The position numbers were made by a program, and so were the translations under genes. This document shows, piece by piece, positions 53,057-62,590 of a stretch of 64,000 nucleotides of DNA. The DNA is from an uncultured bacterium. Its GTDB lineage: Bacteria; Bacteroidota; Bacteroidia; Bacteroidales; UBA932. The stretch is taken from NCBI GenBank assembly GCA_949300025.1, contig CASGCS010000008.1, positions 62,001 to 126,000 on the forward strand. The letters run 5' to 3'. Under the pieces are notes generated by a model. The model ran no database searches and was not told the origin of the DNA. It was given only the letters and a program-made list of their open reading frames with translations. Every line of letters starts with the position of its first letter. The first letter of the stretch is position 1.

Positions 53057-54658
53057 ATGAACAACAGAAAAAGACGCGTAAGATTTGCCCCGAGCCCCAC
53101 CGGGCCGCTGCACATGGGCGGTGTAAGGACTGCACTTTACAACTATCTTTATGCCAGACAGGCCGACGGAGATTTTATACTCAGAATCGAAGATACGGAT
53201 TCGCAACGGTTTGTGCCGGGTGCCGAAGAGTATATAATCGAATCGCTCAGATGGTGCGGAATCTATCCCGACGAGGGCGTGGACAAAGAGGGCCACATGG
53301 TGGAGAGACCTACCCCCGAACACCCCCATGCTCCATACAGGCAGTCGCAGCGCAAACACATATACAGGAAATATGCCGAAGAACTTGTGGAAAGAGGATT
53401 GGCATATTATGCTTTCGACACCGCAGCAGAGCTCGATGCAAGGCGCAAGGAGGCAGAGTCGCAGAAAAAGACCTTCACATACAATCACATAACCCGCAAT
53501 GAGTTGAAAAATTCATTGACATTGCCAAAAGAAGAGACCGAAAGGCTTCTCGCAGAGGGCAACTGGACAATCAGGTTCAAGAACCCTGAAAACAGGACAG
53601 TGAAGATGGATGACATGATAAGGGGGCATATAGAGATAAATACAGACACCCTCGACGACAAAGTCCTCTGGAAGTCTGCCGACGGGCTGCCCACCTATCA
53701 TCTTGCCAATGTTGTCGATGACCATCTGATGGAGATAACAGACGTTATAAGGGGTGAGGAGTGGCTGCCGTCGCTTCCTCTGCATTATCTTTTATATGAA
53801 GCGTTCGGATGGGAGGAGAGCAGACCTGCATTCGCGCATCTTTCACTCCTGCTCAAACCCGATGGAAAGGGCAAACTCAGCAAGCGGGACGGCGACAGGC
53901 TCGGATTTCCCGTTTTCCCCCTGAAATGGGTCAATCAGGAAGGCGAAGTGTCCAGAGGCTACCGCGAAGACGGCTACTATCCGCAAGCCTTTATAAATAT
54001 GCTGGCACTGCTTGGATGGAATCCCGGCACAGAGCAGGAGATATTTTCGCTCGACCAGCTGGTAAAGGCCTTTTCACTGGAGAGGGTGATAAAATCCGGA
54101 GCCAGGTTCAATCCTGAAAAGGCGAAGTGGTTCAATCAGGAATATTTGCGGATGCAGAGCGACGAAGAGCTGGCCAAAGAGTTCGTACCGGTCTTGAAAG
54201 AAAACGGGGTGGATACCGGCAAATACTCTATGGAATATCTGAAACAGCTCTGCTCCCTCATAAAGGAGCGGGCCCATTTTGTAAACGACTTCTGGAACAT
54301 AAGCCGCTATATCTTTGTTTCTCCAGTGGAATTTGCAGAAGCTGACGTAAGGAAATTCTGTACTCCTGAGAACCTTGGAAACATAAGCAAGGTTGCAGCA
54401 TTTATAGAGAACATGGAGGTTCCACAGGCACCGTGCAGCGACAAGGCCGGCGCTGTTGCCTCAATAGAGGAGAAACTCACAGGCTACATAAAGGAGAATG
54501 AATGGAAGATGGGTGCCGTAATGAACACGCTGAGGCTTTTCTTTGTAGGAGAGGCCAAAGGGCTGGGGATTGCAGACATCATCTACTTTCTCGGAAAAGA
54601 GGAGAGCCTGCGCAGGATAGAGTATGCAGCCGGGAAGTTGCAGTCTACTGTGCGATAA
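53057..54658 (+). CDS. gltX: Glutamyl-tRNA synthetase
   Basis: A 533-residue class I synthetase charging tRNA-Glu. The HIGH-type motif is in RFAPSPTGPLHMGGVRTALY (residues ~7-26), the glutamate pocket includes DFILRIEDTDSQR, and the KMSKS-type motif is KLSKRDGDRLGFP. The C-terminal anticodon-binding region (~345-533) is helical. Length is slightly above the E. coli enzyme. It converges on the TonB-like gene, overlapping by 14 bp. Confidence 0.96.
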   Translation: MNNRKRRVRFAPSPTGPLHMGGVRTALYNYLYARQADGDFILRIEDTDSQRFVPGAEEYIIESLRWCGIYPDEGVDKEGHMVERPTPEHPHAPYRQSQRKHIYRKYAEELVERGLAYYAFDTAAELDARRKEAESQKKTFTYNHITRNELKNSLTLPKEETERLLAEGNWTIRFKNPENRTVKMDDMIRGHIEINTDTLDDKVLWKSADGLPTYHLANVVDDHLMEITDVIRGEEWLPSLPLHYLLYEAFGWEESRPAFAHLSLLLKPDGKGKLSKRDGDRLGFPVFPLKWVNQEGEVSRGYREDGYYPQAFINMLALLGWNPGTEQEIFSLDQLVKAFSLERVIKSGARFNPEKAKWFNQEYLRMQSDEELAKEFVPVLKENGVDTGKYSMEYLKQLCSLIKERAHFVNDFWNISRYIFVSPVEFAEADVRKFCTPENLGNISKVAAFIENMEVPQAPCSDKAGAVASIEEKLTGYIKENEWKMGAVMNTLRLFFVGEAKGLGIADIIYFLGKEESLRRIEYAAGKLQSTVR

Positions 54659-55382
54659 ACCTGTATACAATTTCACCGATTTGCCTTTCAGGTGCCGTTG
54701 AACTGGCCCTGAAACGGCTTCTGCCTGCAGCATCGAGTGCAGAACGTATAAGGCACTCATCTGTTGAAGAGAGACTCTCTATGACAGACGCCGCCGTAAC
54801 ATACCCCTTTCTGTTTACCGTTATGCGTACGCTCACATCGCCTCCGCCATAACATTTGTAAACCGGGACCGGAAGTGAAATCGCCTTCCTGCCATCCAGC
54901 GTATAAGAGATTACAGAAGGACCTTTGTAGGTTTCATCAGAGCTTTCCGCCGTTTTCTTTCCGGGAAGAGCCACATCATCGCTGCCCTGTTCCATTTCCG
55001 CCTGCCTGCGAGATTCGTCAAGTTTGCGCTGCAACTCCCTCGCCTCGTCATAGACCTGCGACGGATTCTCGAAACGGTCATCCCTGAGTTCGCTTCCGCT
55101 TCTGTCCACCGCAACGTTGCGATAGGCATTGGAGGCAGCAGCAGGGCGGCTGCCTGAAAGCATCTCCTCCAGTTCCAGCTCCGCCTGAGCCTTGACCTGG
55201 AGTTCCCTGAGCTGCTGCTGCAACTCGTCATACCCTGTAAAGTCGAGCACAAAAGAGGTCTCTGTCTGCATCACCTTGCTTATGGATGCAGACAGAAGCA
55301 CGATCAACACCACGAGATGAAAAATTACCGTGGCATAAAACCCTATCTTTTTATTCTTATCTTTAAACAGTTCCTTTAACAC
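54645..55382 (-). CDS. TonB-like energy transducer
   Basis: A 245-residue protein: short cytosolic start, one signal-anchor helix (~13-32, IGFYATVIFHLVVLIVLLSAS), a long charged periplasmic linker rich in Gln/Glu/Arg (~50-150), and a C-terminal domain (~165-245, VSVRITVNRKGYVTAASVIESLSS) resembling the TonB C-terminal fold. It may couple a proton-channel complex to outer-membrane receptors or act as a TolA-like linker. The ExbB/ExbD genes lie 6-8 kb away on the same strand. The start is GTG, nested 20 bp inside udk. Confidence 0.75.
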   Translation of the reverse strand: MLKELFKDKNKKIGFYATVIFHLVVLIVLLSASISKVMQTETSFVLDFTGYDELQQQLRELQVKAQAELELEEMLSGSRPAAASNAYRNVAVDRSGSELRDDRFENPSQVYDEARELQRKLDESRRQAEMEQGSDDVALPGKKTAESSDETYKGPSVISYTLDGRKAISLPVPVYKCYGGGDVSVRITVNRKGYVTAASVIESLSSTDECLIRSALDAAGRSRFRASSTAPERQIGEIVYRFIAQ

Positions 55383-55998
55383 GGACGCTCTCTTTAAGTG
55401 CCTTTTCGATTATGGCAACCAGAATATCTATCGCTACCTGGTTGTGACCGCCCTGGGGAATTATTATATCTGCATAACGCTTGCTTGGCTCTATGAATTG
55501 CAGATGCATGGGCTTTACAGTAAGTTCGTACCTCCTGAGAACCTGCTCCACACTTTTTCCCCGCTCGACAATGTCGCGCGCAATTACGCGTGAAAGCCTG
55601 TCGTCGGAGTCCGCATCAACGAAAATCTTGATGTCGAACATGTTCCTCAGCCTTTCACAGGTGAATATCAGCAGCCCCTCCACGACTATGATATGGGCCG
55701 GTTTCACCTTTACCGTCTCGGTTTTGGAACGGCTGCAAGTAATATATGAATAGACAGGCTGTTCCACCGCACGACCTGCTTTGAGTTCGTTCAAATGCTC
55801 TATCAGAAGATCGAAATCTATGGAATCAGGGTGGTCGAAATTCTGCACAGCCTTCTCCTCGGGGGAGAGGTGGCTGCAATCCTTGTAATATGCATCCTGG
55901 GGAATGACCACAATCTCTTCATGCAGCATCTCCCTCAATTTCTGGACTACGGTGCTTTTTCCAGAGCCGGTTCCGCCTGCTATTCCTATTACCAACAT
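55363..55998 (-). CDS. udk: Uridine kinase
   Basis: A 211-residue nucleoside kinase of the pyrimidine salvage pathway, phosphorylating uridine or cytidine. The P-loop is IGIAGGTGSGKSTVVQKL (residues ~4-21), then PQDAYYKD, NFDHPDSIDFDLL, VVEGLLIF and RVIARDIVERGKSVEQVL (lid). Length is normal. Its 3' end overlaps the TonB-like gene by 20 bp, and asnS ends 10 bp upstream. Confidence 0.95.
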   Translation of the reverse strand: MLVIGIAGGTGSGKSTVVQKLREMLHEEIVVIPQDAYYKDCSHLSPEEKAVQNFDHPDSIDFDLLIEHLNELKAGRAVEQPVYSYITCSRSKTETVKVKPAHIIVVEGLLIFTCERLRNMFDIKIFVDADSDDRLSRVIARDIVERGKSVEQVLRRYELTVKPMHLQFIEPSKRYADIIIPQGGHNQVAIDILVAIIEKALKESVRVKGTV

Positions 55999-56008
55999 CG
56001 CTTGAAAA

Positions 56009-57403
56009 TTAAAATTCCGCAGATTTTGGAGTACGGGGGAACGGTATCACATCCCTGATATTCGCCATTCCGGTTACAAAGAGGAGCAGACGTTCAAACC
56101 CCAGACCGAACCCGCTATGAGGTGCGGTACCGAATCTGCGGGTATCCATATACCACCAGAGATTTCTGGTATCCATCTTCAACTCCTCTATTCTCCTTTG
56201 CAGCTTGTCAAGGTTTTCTTCACGCTCGGAGCCGCCGATTATCTCACCTATCTTGGGGAAGAGCACATCCATTCCGCGGACAGTCTTGCCGTCGTCGTTC
56301 TGCTTCATGTAAAAGGCCTTTATATCTTTTGGATAGTCTGTCACTATCACAGGCTTCTTGAAATGCTTCTCCACAAGATACCTTTCATGCTCGCTCTGCA
56401 AATCCACGCCCCAACTCACGGGAAACTCAAAGTCCACATTCGACTCTTCCAGTATCCTTATGCCCTCGGTGTAGGTAAGCCTTACAAACTCGGTATTTAT
56501 GACACCCTCAAGCCTTGCGATGAGTTCCTTGTCAAACATGTCGTTCAAGAAACGCAGATCGTCCATGCAATTGTCGAGGGCATATCTTACCAGATATTTT
56601 ATAAAGTCTTCGGCAAGATCCATGTTGTCGTAAACATCATTGAACGCCACCTCGGGCTCCACCATCCAGAACTCCGCAAGGTGACGCGGAGTATTGGAAT
56701 TTTCTGCCCGGAAGGTAGGGCCGAAAGTATATATCTGGCCGAGCGCCATGGCTCCGAGTTCTCCCTCAAGTTGTCCGCTAACAGTCAGAGAAGTCTGCCT
56801 GCCAAAGAAATCCTGGGAAAAGTCCACCTCTGCCGCCTCGTTCCTTGGGACATTGTTCAGATCCAGGGTCGTCACCTGAAACATTTCACCTGCGCCCTCA
56901 CAGTCAGAGGCGGTGATAATTGGAGTATGCAGATAGTAAAAACCTTTGGAATTAAAATAATTATGAATTGCAAAAGCCATTGCGTGCCTGATTCTCAACA
57001 CAGCTCCGAAAGTGTTTGTCCTCGGTCTGAGATGAGCAATCTCACGCAGGAACTCCATGCTGTGACCCTTTTTCTGCAACGGATACAACTCCGGATCCGC
57101 CTTTCCGTAAAGGGTAATCTCCTCTGCCTGTATCTCCACACTCTGGCCCTTGCCCAAGGACTCAACCAGCTTTCCGGTAACCGCAATACACGCTCCTGTG
57201 GTTATATCCTTAAACAACTGCTCCGAAAAATGATTTGTGTCGCATACTATCTGGATATTATTTATGGTAGAACCATCGTTAAGGGCGATGAACACTACAC
57301 TTTTATTTCCTCTTTTCGTTCTTACCCAACCTTTGGCCAATACACTCTCACCCGGCGCAGTCTTCAACAGTTGGGAAACCATTTTCCGTTTGATTGCACT
57401 CAT
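56009..57403 (-). CDS. asnS: Asparaginyl-tRNA synthetase
   Basis: A 464-residue class II synthetase. An OB-fold anticodon-binding domain (~15-115, [25 protein letters not shown]) precedes the catalytic core with motif 2 ([21 protein letters not shown]) and motif 3 ([15 protein letters not shown]). Its presence means Asn-tRNA is made directly. It leads a likely transcript asnS-udk-TonB-like gene. Confidence 0.96.
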   Translation of the reverse strand: MSAIKRKMVSQLLKTAPGESVLAKGWVRTKRGNKSVVFIALNDGSTINNIQIVCDTNHFSEQLFKDITTGACIAVTGKLVESLGKGQSVEIQAEEITLYGKADPELYPLQKKGHSMEFLREIAHLRPRTNTFGAVLRIRHAMAFAIHNYFNSKGFYYLHTPIITASDCEGAGEMFQVTTLDLNNVPRNEAAEVDFSQDFFGRQTSLTVSGQLEGELGAMALGQIYTFGPTFRAENSNTPRHLAEFWMVEPEVAFNDVYDNMDLAEDFIKYLVRYALDNCMDDLRFLNDMFDKELIARLEGVINTEFVRLTYTEGIRILEESNVDFEFPVSWGVDLQSEHERYLVEKHFKKPVIVTDYPKDIKAFYMKQNDDGKTVRGMDVLFPKIGEIIGGSEREENLDKLQRRIEELKMDTRNLWWYMDTRRFGTAPHSGFGLGFERLLLFVTGMANIRDVIPFPRTPKSAEF

Positions 57404-57445
57404 AATCTGAATTCTTGAAAATTTTAATTGTACTGTTATATACTC

Positions 57446-58135
57446 TTATTTTACATACTTCTCTATTGCATTCTTCCAAATCTCATACCCCTCTGCGTTA
57501 AGATGCAGACCGTCGGCAGTTATGGAAGGGTTGAGCCTTGCTGTCCCCTCTTCCAGAAAGAGAGGGTATATATTGAGAAACTCAACCTTGTACTCCTTTG
57601 CTATCCGCTCCAGCATTACATTGAGTTCAGCCACCATCCAGGTCTTTCCGTTCAGATTCTTGTAACGCTTGAAACTCTCGTTGAAAGGCAGGATGCTCTG
57701 CAGATAGAGTCTTGTTTTCGGAGACTCGCTCCGTATTCTCGAAACAAGGTTCTCTATGCGGCCTGCTATCTGGTCCAATGTCAAATCATGGCTTATGTCG
57801 TTCACACCGCATAACAGAAAGATTTTCTTGGGCTTTCCATCTGTTATCTCATCAAGTCTGTCGGCAATTCCCTCTGCCGTATCGCCGATAATGCCCCTGT
57901 TACGGATTGCACCTCCTTTCTTCTGGAGTCTGGACTGGGTTGCGGCGAAGAATTCGCTCCAGTTCCCGCCCTCGGTAAGGCTGTTGCCCAAAAACACTAT
58001 GTCGTTTTCGCAAATCGGAGCCTCCGCTTCAAATTGAGCCACCCTTTCATAGTAGTGATCAGTGTATTTTTTTTCCTGCGCAACTGCCGCAGTTACAAAC
58101 ATAGACAGCAGCAGTCCCATAAATATTCTCTTCAT
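57446..58135 (-). CDS. Secreted SGNH/GDSL hydrolase
   Basis: A 229-residue exported esterase/lipase-like protein with a signal peptide (MKRIFMGLLLSMFVTAAVA, cut near residue 19). Block I is FLGNSLTEGG with nucleophile Ser52, block II has Gly in RNRGIIGDTAEG, block III is LCGVND, and block V DGLHLN gives Asp208 and His211. All four catalytic blocks are intact. Substrates of such proteins in Bacteroidota include acetylated glycans and lipids; here it is not known. It follows the GHL10 gene by 10 bp, so the two are probably co-expressed. Confidence 0.88.
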   Translation of the reverse strand: MKRIFMGLLLSMFVTAAVAQEKKYTDHYYERVAQFEAEAPICENDIVFLGNSLTEGGNWSEFFAATQSRLQKKGGAIRNRGIIGDTAEGIADRLDEITDGKPKKIFLLCGVNDISHDLTLDQIAGRIENLVSRIRSESPKTRLYLQSILPFNESFKRYKNLNGKTWMVAELNVMLERIAKEYKVEFLNIYPLFLEEGTARLNPSITADGLHLNAEGYEIWKNAIEKYVK

Positions 58136-58145
58136 ATGTCAATTA

Positions 58146-59666
58146 TTAATACCATAAGGTTTCAGACGGCTTGCTCTCGTTCCAGCAACGATCGAGCACA
58201 GTAACCACATATTTGCATCCGGCGCCGTGGTCTGCATTCTCTTCCACGACATTATATTCGGTATCGTCCGTTATTTTCACTATATATTCGGCCTTTTCAA
58301 TATCAACGTCCACACCGTCGGGAAAACAGTATACAACATAGAAAAGAGCCTTCTGCATGGGATCTGCGGCATCTGCTGCGTCCTGCTCCCATCTGATCAG
58401 TCTGCCGTCCTTCTCTATTCCGGCAACAGCCTTGGGAGCTTTTGCATCTATCTCCGTATAGGCTGGTATCAGAGCATGATATTTCTGATATTTCTGCATG
58501 AGGCTGTCGGCTATGTTATGAGAATTCCTCTCGATAGACCAGCCCGGCCACCACACGTTGCCGTCTACGTTAGGAAGTTCTCTTACAAGCTGCATCTTCC
58601 TTGCCATCTGGGTGGTATTGGGATTCTGCAGGTCCTTCTCGCCGAATGTGGAGATATTCTGGCCCACATAGAGCTGCCCGCGCGGGGTGTTGTCGTTCCA
58701 CCACTTGATAAGCACCTCGTAATCTGCCTTTGGATGCCCTATTTTCCAATAAATCTGAGGCACGTTATAATCTATGTAGCCCTTTTCAACCCAGAGGGGA
58801 ACATCTGCATAAAGTTGCTCGTAATTGGAGAAGGCATCGGTGTCGCTGCCGCTTCCGTCGGGAGTGTCCTTCTTGTTTCTATGCACACCAAAGGGGCTGA
58901 TACCGAATCTCACCCACGGTTTGACCTCCTTTATGGCCTTGCCCAACTCCTCTATGAGCATTGTAACGTTGTTGCGGCGCCAGTCTGCCTTCTGCTCCAT
59001 TGTGGTAAATCCCTGGGCAGGGCCATATTTTTCAAACGTGGCCTGGTCATCGAACTCTTCACCCTCTACGGGATATGGATAGAAGTAATCGTCGAAATGG
59101 ATTGCATCCACGTCATACCTGGCCACTATATCCGTAATAACCTTTACGGTATGGGCGCGGGCCTGAGGCTCTCCGGGATTGAAGAAAAGCTGTTTGCCGT
59201 ATTTTACGAAAATCCCGGGATTTTTATAATAAAGATGGTCGCTGCACAGAGTATCGCTTTCGAGAAGAGTCACTCTGTAGGGATTGCACCATGCATGCAG
59301 TTCCATACCGCGTTTGTGAGACTCCTCTATCGCAAATGCAAGAGGGTCCCAGTAAGGTTCCGGAGCCTTGCCCTGCACACCGGTCAGATACCTTGTCCAG
59401 GGTTCTATGTCAGACTGATAAAATGCATCGGCCGTAGGCCTTACCTGAAAGATTATTGCATTGCAGCCCGCAAGATAGCATGAATCTATGACATCGAGAA
59501 ACATCTGTTTTGCCTGCTCGGTAGTAAGAGTCGCTATGGTCTTGTTTCCCACAATGTGGACCCATGCGCCCCTGAATTCGCGTTTCGGATTTTCGCCGGT
59601 CTGACGTCCTGAAAGACATGATGTCATCAAGACAAGCGAAAGCGCAACCATTAAATATTTTTTCAT
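58146..59666 (-). CDS. GHL10-family glycosidase-like lipoprotein (DUF187)
   Basis: A 506-residue lipoprotein (signal ending MTSC, Cys17). Residues ~25-375 form the glycosyl-hydrolase-like 10 barrel: REFRGAWVHIVGN, CNAIIFQVRPTADAFY, GMELHAWCNPYR, DAIHFDDYFYPYPV, VRFGISPFGVHRNK and DYNVPQIYWKIGH. A C-terminal domain (~405-506) looks like a fibronectin type III-like beta sandwich. In E. coli the GHL10 protein DigH cuts denuded glycan strands of septal peptidoglycan. By analogy an envelope glycan role is possible, but not shown. Co-directional with the SGNH gene 10 bp downstream. Confidence 0.85.
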   Translation of the reverse strand: MKKYLMVALSLVLMTSCLSGRQTGENPKREFRGAWVHIVGNKTIATLTTEQAKQMFLDVIDSCYLAGCNAIIFQVRPTADAFYQSDIEPWTRYLTGVQGKAPEPYWDPLAFAIEESHKRGMELHAWCNPYRVTLLESDTLCSDHLYYKNPGIFVKYGKQLFFNPGEPQARAHTVKVITDIVARYDVDAIHFDDYFYPYPVEGEEFDDQATFEKYGPAQGFTTMEQKADWRRNNVTMLIEELGKAIKEVKPWVRFGISPFGVHRNKKDTPDGSGSDTDAFSNYEQLYADVPLWVEKGYIDYNVPQIYWKIGHPKADYEVLIKWWNDNTPRGQLYVGQNISTFGEKDLQNPNTTQMARKMQLVRELPNVDGNVWWPGWSIERNSHNIADSLMQKYQKYHALIPAYTEIDAKAPKAVAGIEKDGRLIRWEQDAADAADPMQKALFYVVYCFPDGVDVDIEKAEYIVKITDDTEYNVVEENADHGAGCKYVVTVLDRCWNESKPSETLWY

Positions 59667-59720
59667 GAACGTATATTTTTAAAGTCAGTTATATTATTCA
59701 GTTATACTGCACAGTATCGA

Positions 59721-60953
59721 TTATCTCAGGCCCATTGCCTCCATCACCTTGACCGGTATCTCGGTATTGTTCATTCTTCCGGCAAACTTCTCGCTTCCCG
59801 CCCCTATTGCAAATACGGGAACCGCTCCTCCGGTATGAGACAATGTTGTCCAGCCTATCTTGGCAGCCTTGGAGAGAGAATCTGCGGGAAGCTGCTCCAT
59901 ATAGTTTTCCACATTGTCCTGTTCTCCGCCACCGGATGCGACACCGTTCTTGTCCGGAACAATGGAGAGGTCGAAGGTATAGCCTTTTGAACGGCCCAAG
60001 GTAACGCCGCCGGTCTCATGGTCGGCCGTAACGATTATCAGGGTCTGGTCTGGATGGCGCAGATAGAACTCGTATGCAACCTTTACAGCCTCGTCCAAAT
60101 CCAAAGTCTCGTATATGGTGTTTGTAAGATCATTGGCATGGGCAGCCCAATCTATCTTGCCCCCTTCGGCCATAATAAAGAAGCCCTTTTCATTATCGAG
60201 CACCTCGATAGCTCCCTCCACCAGTTCAGCCAGCGTAAGGTCATTGTCATCTCTTTCGAAAGCATAGGGAAGAATCTCTGTCTCCTTGCCTTTCTGCTGG
60301 AAATAGATAATCTTTTCCGTGCTGTCTTTCTTTGCCTGGAAATCCTCCTGTCCGTAAGCTACAAGATAACCGTTCTCTGCAGCCAGTTCGTATGGAGATT
60401 TTCTGTCACCCATCTTCTTGAGCCCCTCGAATCCGCCGCCGCCGAAAAACTCGAAGCCAGATTCGGGAAGCTGCATTGCAACGGTGTAATAGTCGTTGCG
60501 GTCGAGCGAATTGGCATAAAACGCACCGGGCGTTGCATGATCTATGGTCACGCTTGTCATTATACCCACCTTGTAGCCCGCATCATGTATGTCATAGGCA
60601 ATGCTTCTGAGTTCGCTGCTGTCAGGAGCCACACCAAGCATGCCGTTGTTTGTCTTGGTTCCGGTGGAAAGAGCCGTCCCTGCAGCGGAAGAGCATGTAA
60701 TGAAGTTGCTCGCAGAGTAGGTTGTAGCCATACCCATTACCGGGAAAGATGAGAATTCGAGAGCGGTGCTCCCCACCTTGCCCTCTTTGGCAGAGAGATA
60801 GGCCTCGGAAAGTGCGACATGGGAGAATCCCATTCCGTCTCCTATGAAATAAAAGACATATTTTGCACTTTTTGCGCTTTCAGACTTGCATGCCGAAACA
60901 GAAAGAAGCACGGCTGCAATCAACAGACAAGAGATAAATTTCAACTGTTTCAT
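59721..60953 (-). CDS. Alkaline phosphatase lipoprotein
   Basis: A 410-residue PhoA-superfamily enzyme with a lipoprotein signal (LSVSAC, Cys22). Metal and phosphate sites are FIGDGMG (Asp39), FITCSSAAGTA with nucleophile Ser88, AEGGKIDWAAHAND, VTADHETGG and SHTGGAVPVF. At the position of E. coli Asp101, next to the nucleophile, it has Cys87. It should release phosphate from monoesters in the periplasm or at the cell surface. The gene stands alone, downstream of the exbD terminators. Confidence 0.92.
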   Translation of the reverse strand: MKQLKFISCLLIAAVLLSVSACKSESAKSAKYVFYFIGDGMGFSHVALSEAYLSAKEGKVGSTALEFSSFPVMGMATTYSASNFITCSSAAGTALSTGTKTNNGMLGVAPDSSELRSIAYDIHDAGYKVGIMTSVTIDHATPGAFYANSLDRNDYYTVAMQLPESGFEFFGGGGFEGLKKMGDRKSPYELAAENGYLVAYGQEDFQAKKDSTEKIIYFQQKGKETEILPYAFERDDNDLTLAELVEGAIEVLDNEKGFFIMAEGGKIDWAAHANDLTNTIYETLDLDEAVKVAYEFYLRHPDQTLIIVTADHETGGVTLGRSKGYTFDLSIVPDKNGVASGGGEQDNVENYMEQLPADSLSKAAKIGWTTLSHTGGAVPVFAIGAGSEKFAGRMNNTEIPVKVMEAMGLR

Positions 60954-60981
60954 AATAGAGTTCTTTTGTACTAAATGCGCT

Positions 60982-60989
60982 CAAAGGTA
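60982..60989 (-). promoter_or_regulatory. Putative -7 element of the alkaline phosphatase gene
   Basis: The minus strand reads TACCTTTG, 28 bp before the ATG, just after the second exbD terminator hairpin. A -33 TTTG at the right distance is not visible. Confidence 0.5.
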
Positions 60990-60990
60990 C

Positions 60991-61026
60991 AAAAAAATCC
61001 CCTATTAAGATTATATGCAAGGGGAT
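60991..61026 (-). terminator. Second terminator after exbD
   Basis: On the minus strand ATCCCC (61026-61021) and GGGGAT (61002-60997) form a 6-bp stem with an 18-nt loop, followed by a run of seven T. It lies right after the first terminator and just before the alkaline phosphatase promoter. Confidence 0.55.
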
Positions 61027-61060
61027 AAAAAAACCGACCGGGATTTTACGCCCGGCCGGT
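61026..61060 (-). terminator. Rho-independent terminator of the exbB-exbD operon
   Basis: On the minus strand ACCGGCCGGG pairs with CCCGGTCGGT (61060-61033) in a 10-bp GC-rich stem with one mismatch and an 8-nt loop, followed by seven T. It is 20 bp after the exbD stop codon: a textbook terminator. Confidence 0.85.
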
Positions 61061-61080
61061 CCGTTATTGGATGATGTCCT

Positions 61081-61557
61081 TTAGAACTCGCGCTCTACGG
61101 GAGCTGTAGCCGAATACATTATTTTCAATGCTGAACAGCGTCTCAACTCCTGTTTTACATCTGTCACGATACCCATACGGACATCCTGGTCTGCTCTTAT
61201 GACAACTGTCATGAAGCTGCGGTCAGCCTCACTCAGATTCTCACGCTCGGCAGCCACAAAGTCTCTGATGTCATCTACATTCTTGAATGAGTCGTTCAAC
61301 TGAAGACGGGCGTCTGTACCGAACTCAGCCTGCTTAGAACGGACAGGCGAACCGATATTTATATAAGAAGCCAGGTCTTTCCTCTCCAGTTTTGCAATCT
61401 CCGATGCCTCGGGGACTCTCACGCTCACCAAGGGTTCAGTCTCTCTCAACTGAGTCGTCACCATAAAGAAGAAGAGAATCATGAAGACAATATCAGGAAG
61501 AGACGATGTACTCAATTCGGGCATATCCTTTTTGCCGGATCTTGAAAATTTTGCCAT
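61081..61557 (-). CDS. ExbD/TolR family protein (second copy)
   Basis: A 158-residue bitopic protein: membrane helix at ~20-40 with the proton-path Asp22 in LPDIVFMILFFFMVTT, then a periplasmic domain (~55-150). ExbD-type proteins form the rotor/stator with ExbB and use proton flow to energise TonB or TolA-like partners. It differs from the upstream ExbD copy in length and sequence, suggesting a heteromeric complex. Last gene of the operon, 18 bp after the first exbD. Confidence 0.92.
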   Translation of the reverse strand: MAKFSRSGKKDMPELSTSSLPDIVFMILFFFMVTTQLRETEPLVSVRVPEASEIAKLERKDLASYINIGSPVRSKQAEFGTDARLQLNDSFKNVDDIRDFVAAERENLSEADRSFMTVVIRADQDVRMGIVTDVKQELRRCSALKIMYSATAPVEREF

Positions 61558-61575
61558 ACTTTATAACCTCCTATT

Positions 61576-62166
61576 TTATCTTCTAGCACTCCTTCCTACA
61601 TCCTTAGGCTCTGCCTCGGATATACTCAGCGGAATAGCTTCACGAACTATTTTTTGTTTATCTTCATCCAGGTTGTTGTAAACCGTTCCAAAATTCTGTC
61701 TAGAGAAATCGTCGCGGATTTCGTTGAATGCCCTTGCAAGCTCGTTCTGAACCTGCAGATAAGCATTGTAACTTGTACCGCGGTCGTTCTGCAACGATAC
61801 AACACCCTTGGATACCGGATACTCGCCGAATCCTTCAATCTGCTTCATCTCTTTCTCAGGCATGGTCTCCAGATTTGCAGGATTGGTTATGAACTCCTTA
61901 ACCTTATCCTTCACCATGGAGATATCCATGATTTCGCCACCGGCAATGATTCTGTCGCTCGAGTTAATCTTAACCTGGATAATGTTCCTGCGGTTAATCT
62001 TAACGTCCTCCTGCTGTGCACCCTCTTCGGGCATAGGAGGCAGACGGCGCTGCAGACCCTTGTCGGAGTTCATTGTTGTTGTAGTCAGCCAGAAAATCAA
62101 CAACAAGAAAGCGATATCGGCCATTGAACTCGCGTTAATACCGGGTGTTTTCTTTTTATTTGCCAT
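61576..62166 (-). CDS. ExbD/TolR family protein (first copy)
   Basis: A 196-residue bitopic protein with the helix at ~16-32 and the conserved Asp17 in SSMADIAFLLLIFWLTTTT. The periplasmic part is longer than usual (~35-196), with an insertion around residues 100-165 absent from the second copy. It follows the small membrane protein by 9 bp. Two ExbD proteins in one operon are common in Bacteroidota. Confidence 0.92.
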   Translation of the reverse strand: MANKKKTPGINASSMADIAFLLLIFWLTTTTMNSDKGLQRRLPPMPEEGAQQEDVKINRRNIIQVKINSSDRIIAGGEIMDISMVKDKVKEFITNPANLETMPEKEMKQIEGFGEYPVSKGVVSLQNDRGTSYNAYLQVQNELARAFNEIRDDFSRQNFGTVYNNLDEDKQKIVREAIPLSISEAEPKDVGRSARR

Positions 62167-62175
62167 ATCAATATT

Positions 62176-62580
62176 CTAATTTTTTCTAACGGTATTGATA
62201 AAGAAGCCTGAAACGATGGCCAATATTACACCGACTATCAATATGCATGACAATTTCAATCCGGCATCTGTCCACTTCAGGGCAGAATCTGTTGTCTCTA
62301 CGTTGATGTTAACCTCGAGAGCTGTGTTTGCCAAAAGATATGAAATGACACACAATACTATAGCAATACCAAGTTTAATGAGCGTACCCTTGCGTCCTTT
62401 TCCTGAAGAAAAGAAGAAAGGCATCACCAATGTACACAGCACTGCAACCACGAACAATACGATCGACCAGTTGAGCGATGTAGTTATCATTCCGTCTGAA
62501 TAACCTGATGCATAGAAAGCAATCATGCATACAGCAGACAGAATCAGTAATGCATATAATAAATATCTAAGAAATTTCAT
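62176..62580 (-). CDS. Small polytopic membrane protein of the ExbBD operon
   Basis: A 134-residue protein with about four membrane helices (~5-25, 38-57, 66-90 and 108-130). I know no function, but it is encoded between exbB and exbD and has normal codon use, so it may be an accessory subunit or assembly factor. Length and order match similar operons in Bacteroidales, as I recall. Confidence 0.75.
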   Translation of the reverse strand: MKFLRYLLYALLILSAVCMIAFYASGYSDGMITTSLNWSIVLFVVAVLCTLVMPFFFSSGKGRKGTLIKLGIAIVLCVISYLLANTALEVNINVETTDSALKWTDAGLKLSCILIVGVILAIVSGFFINTVRKN

Positions 62581-62590
62581 ATTGGATTAA

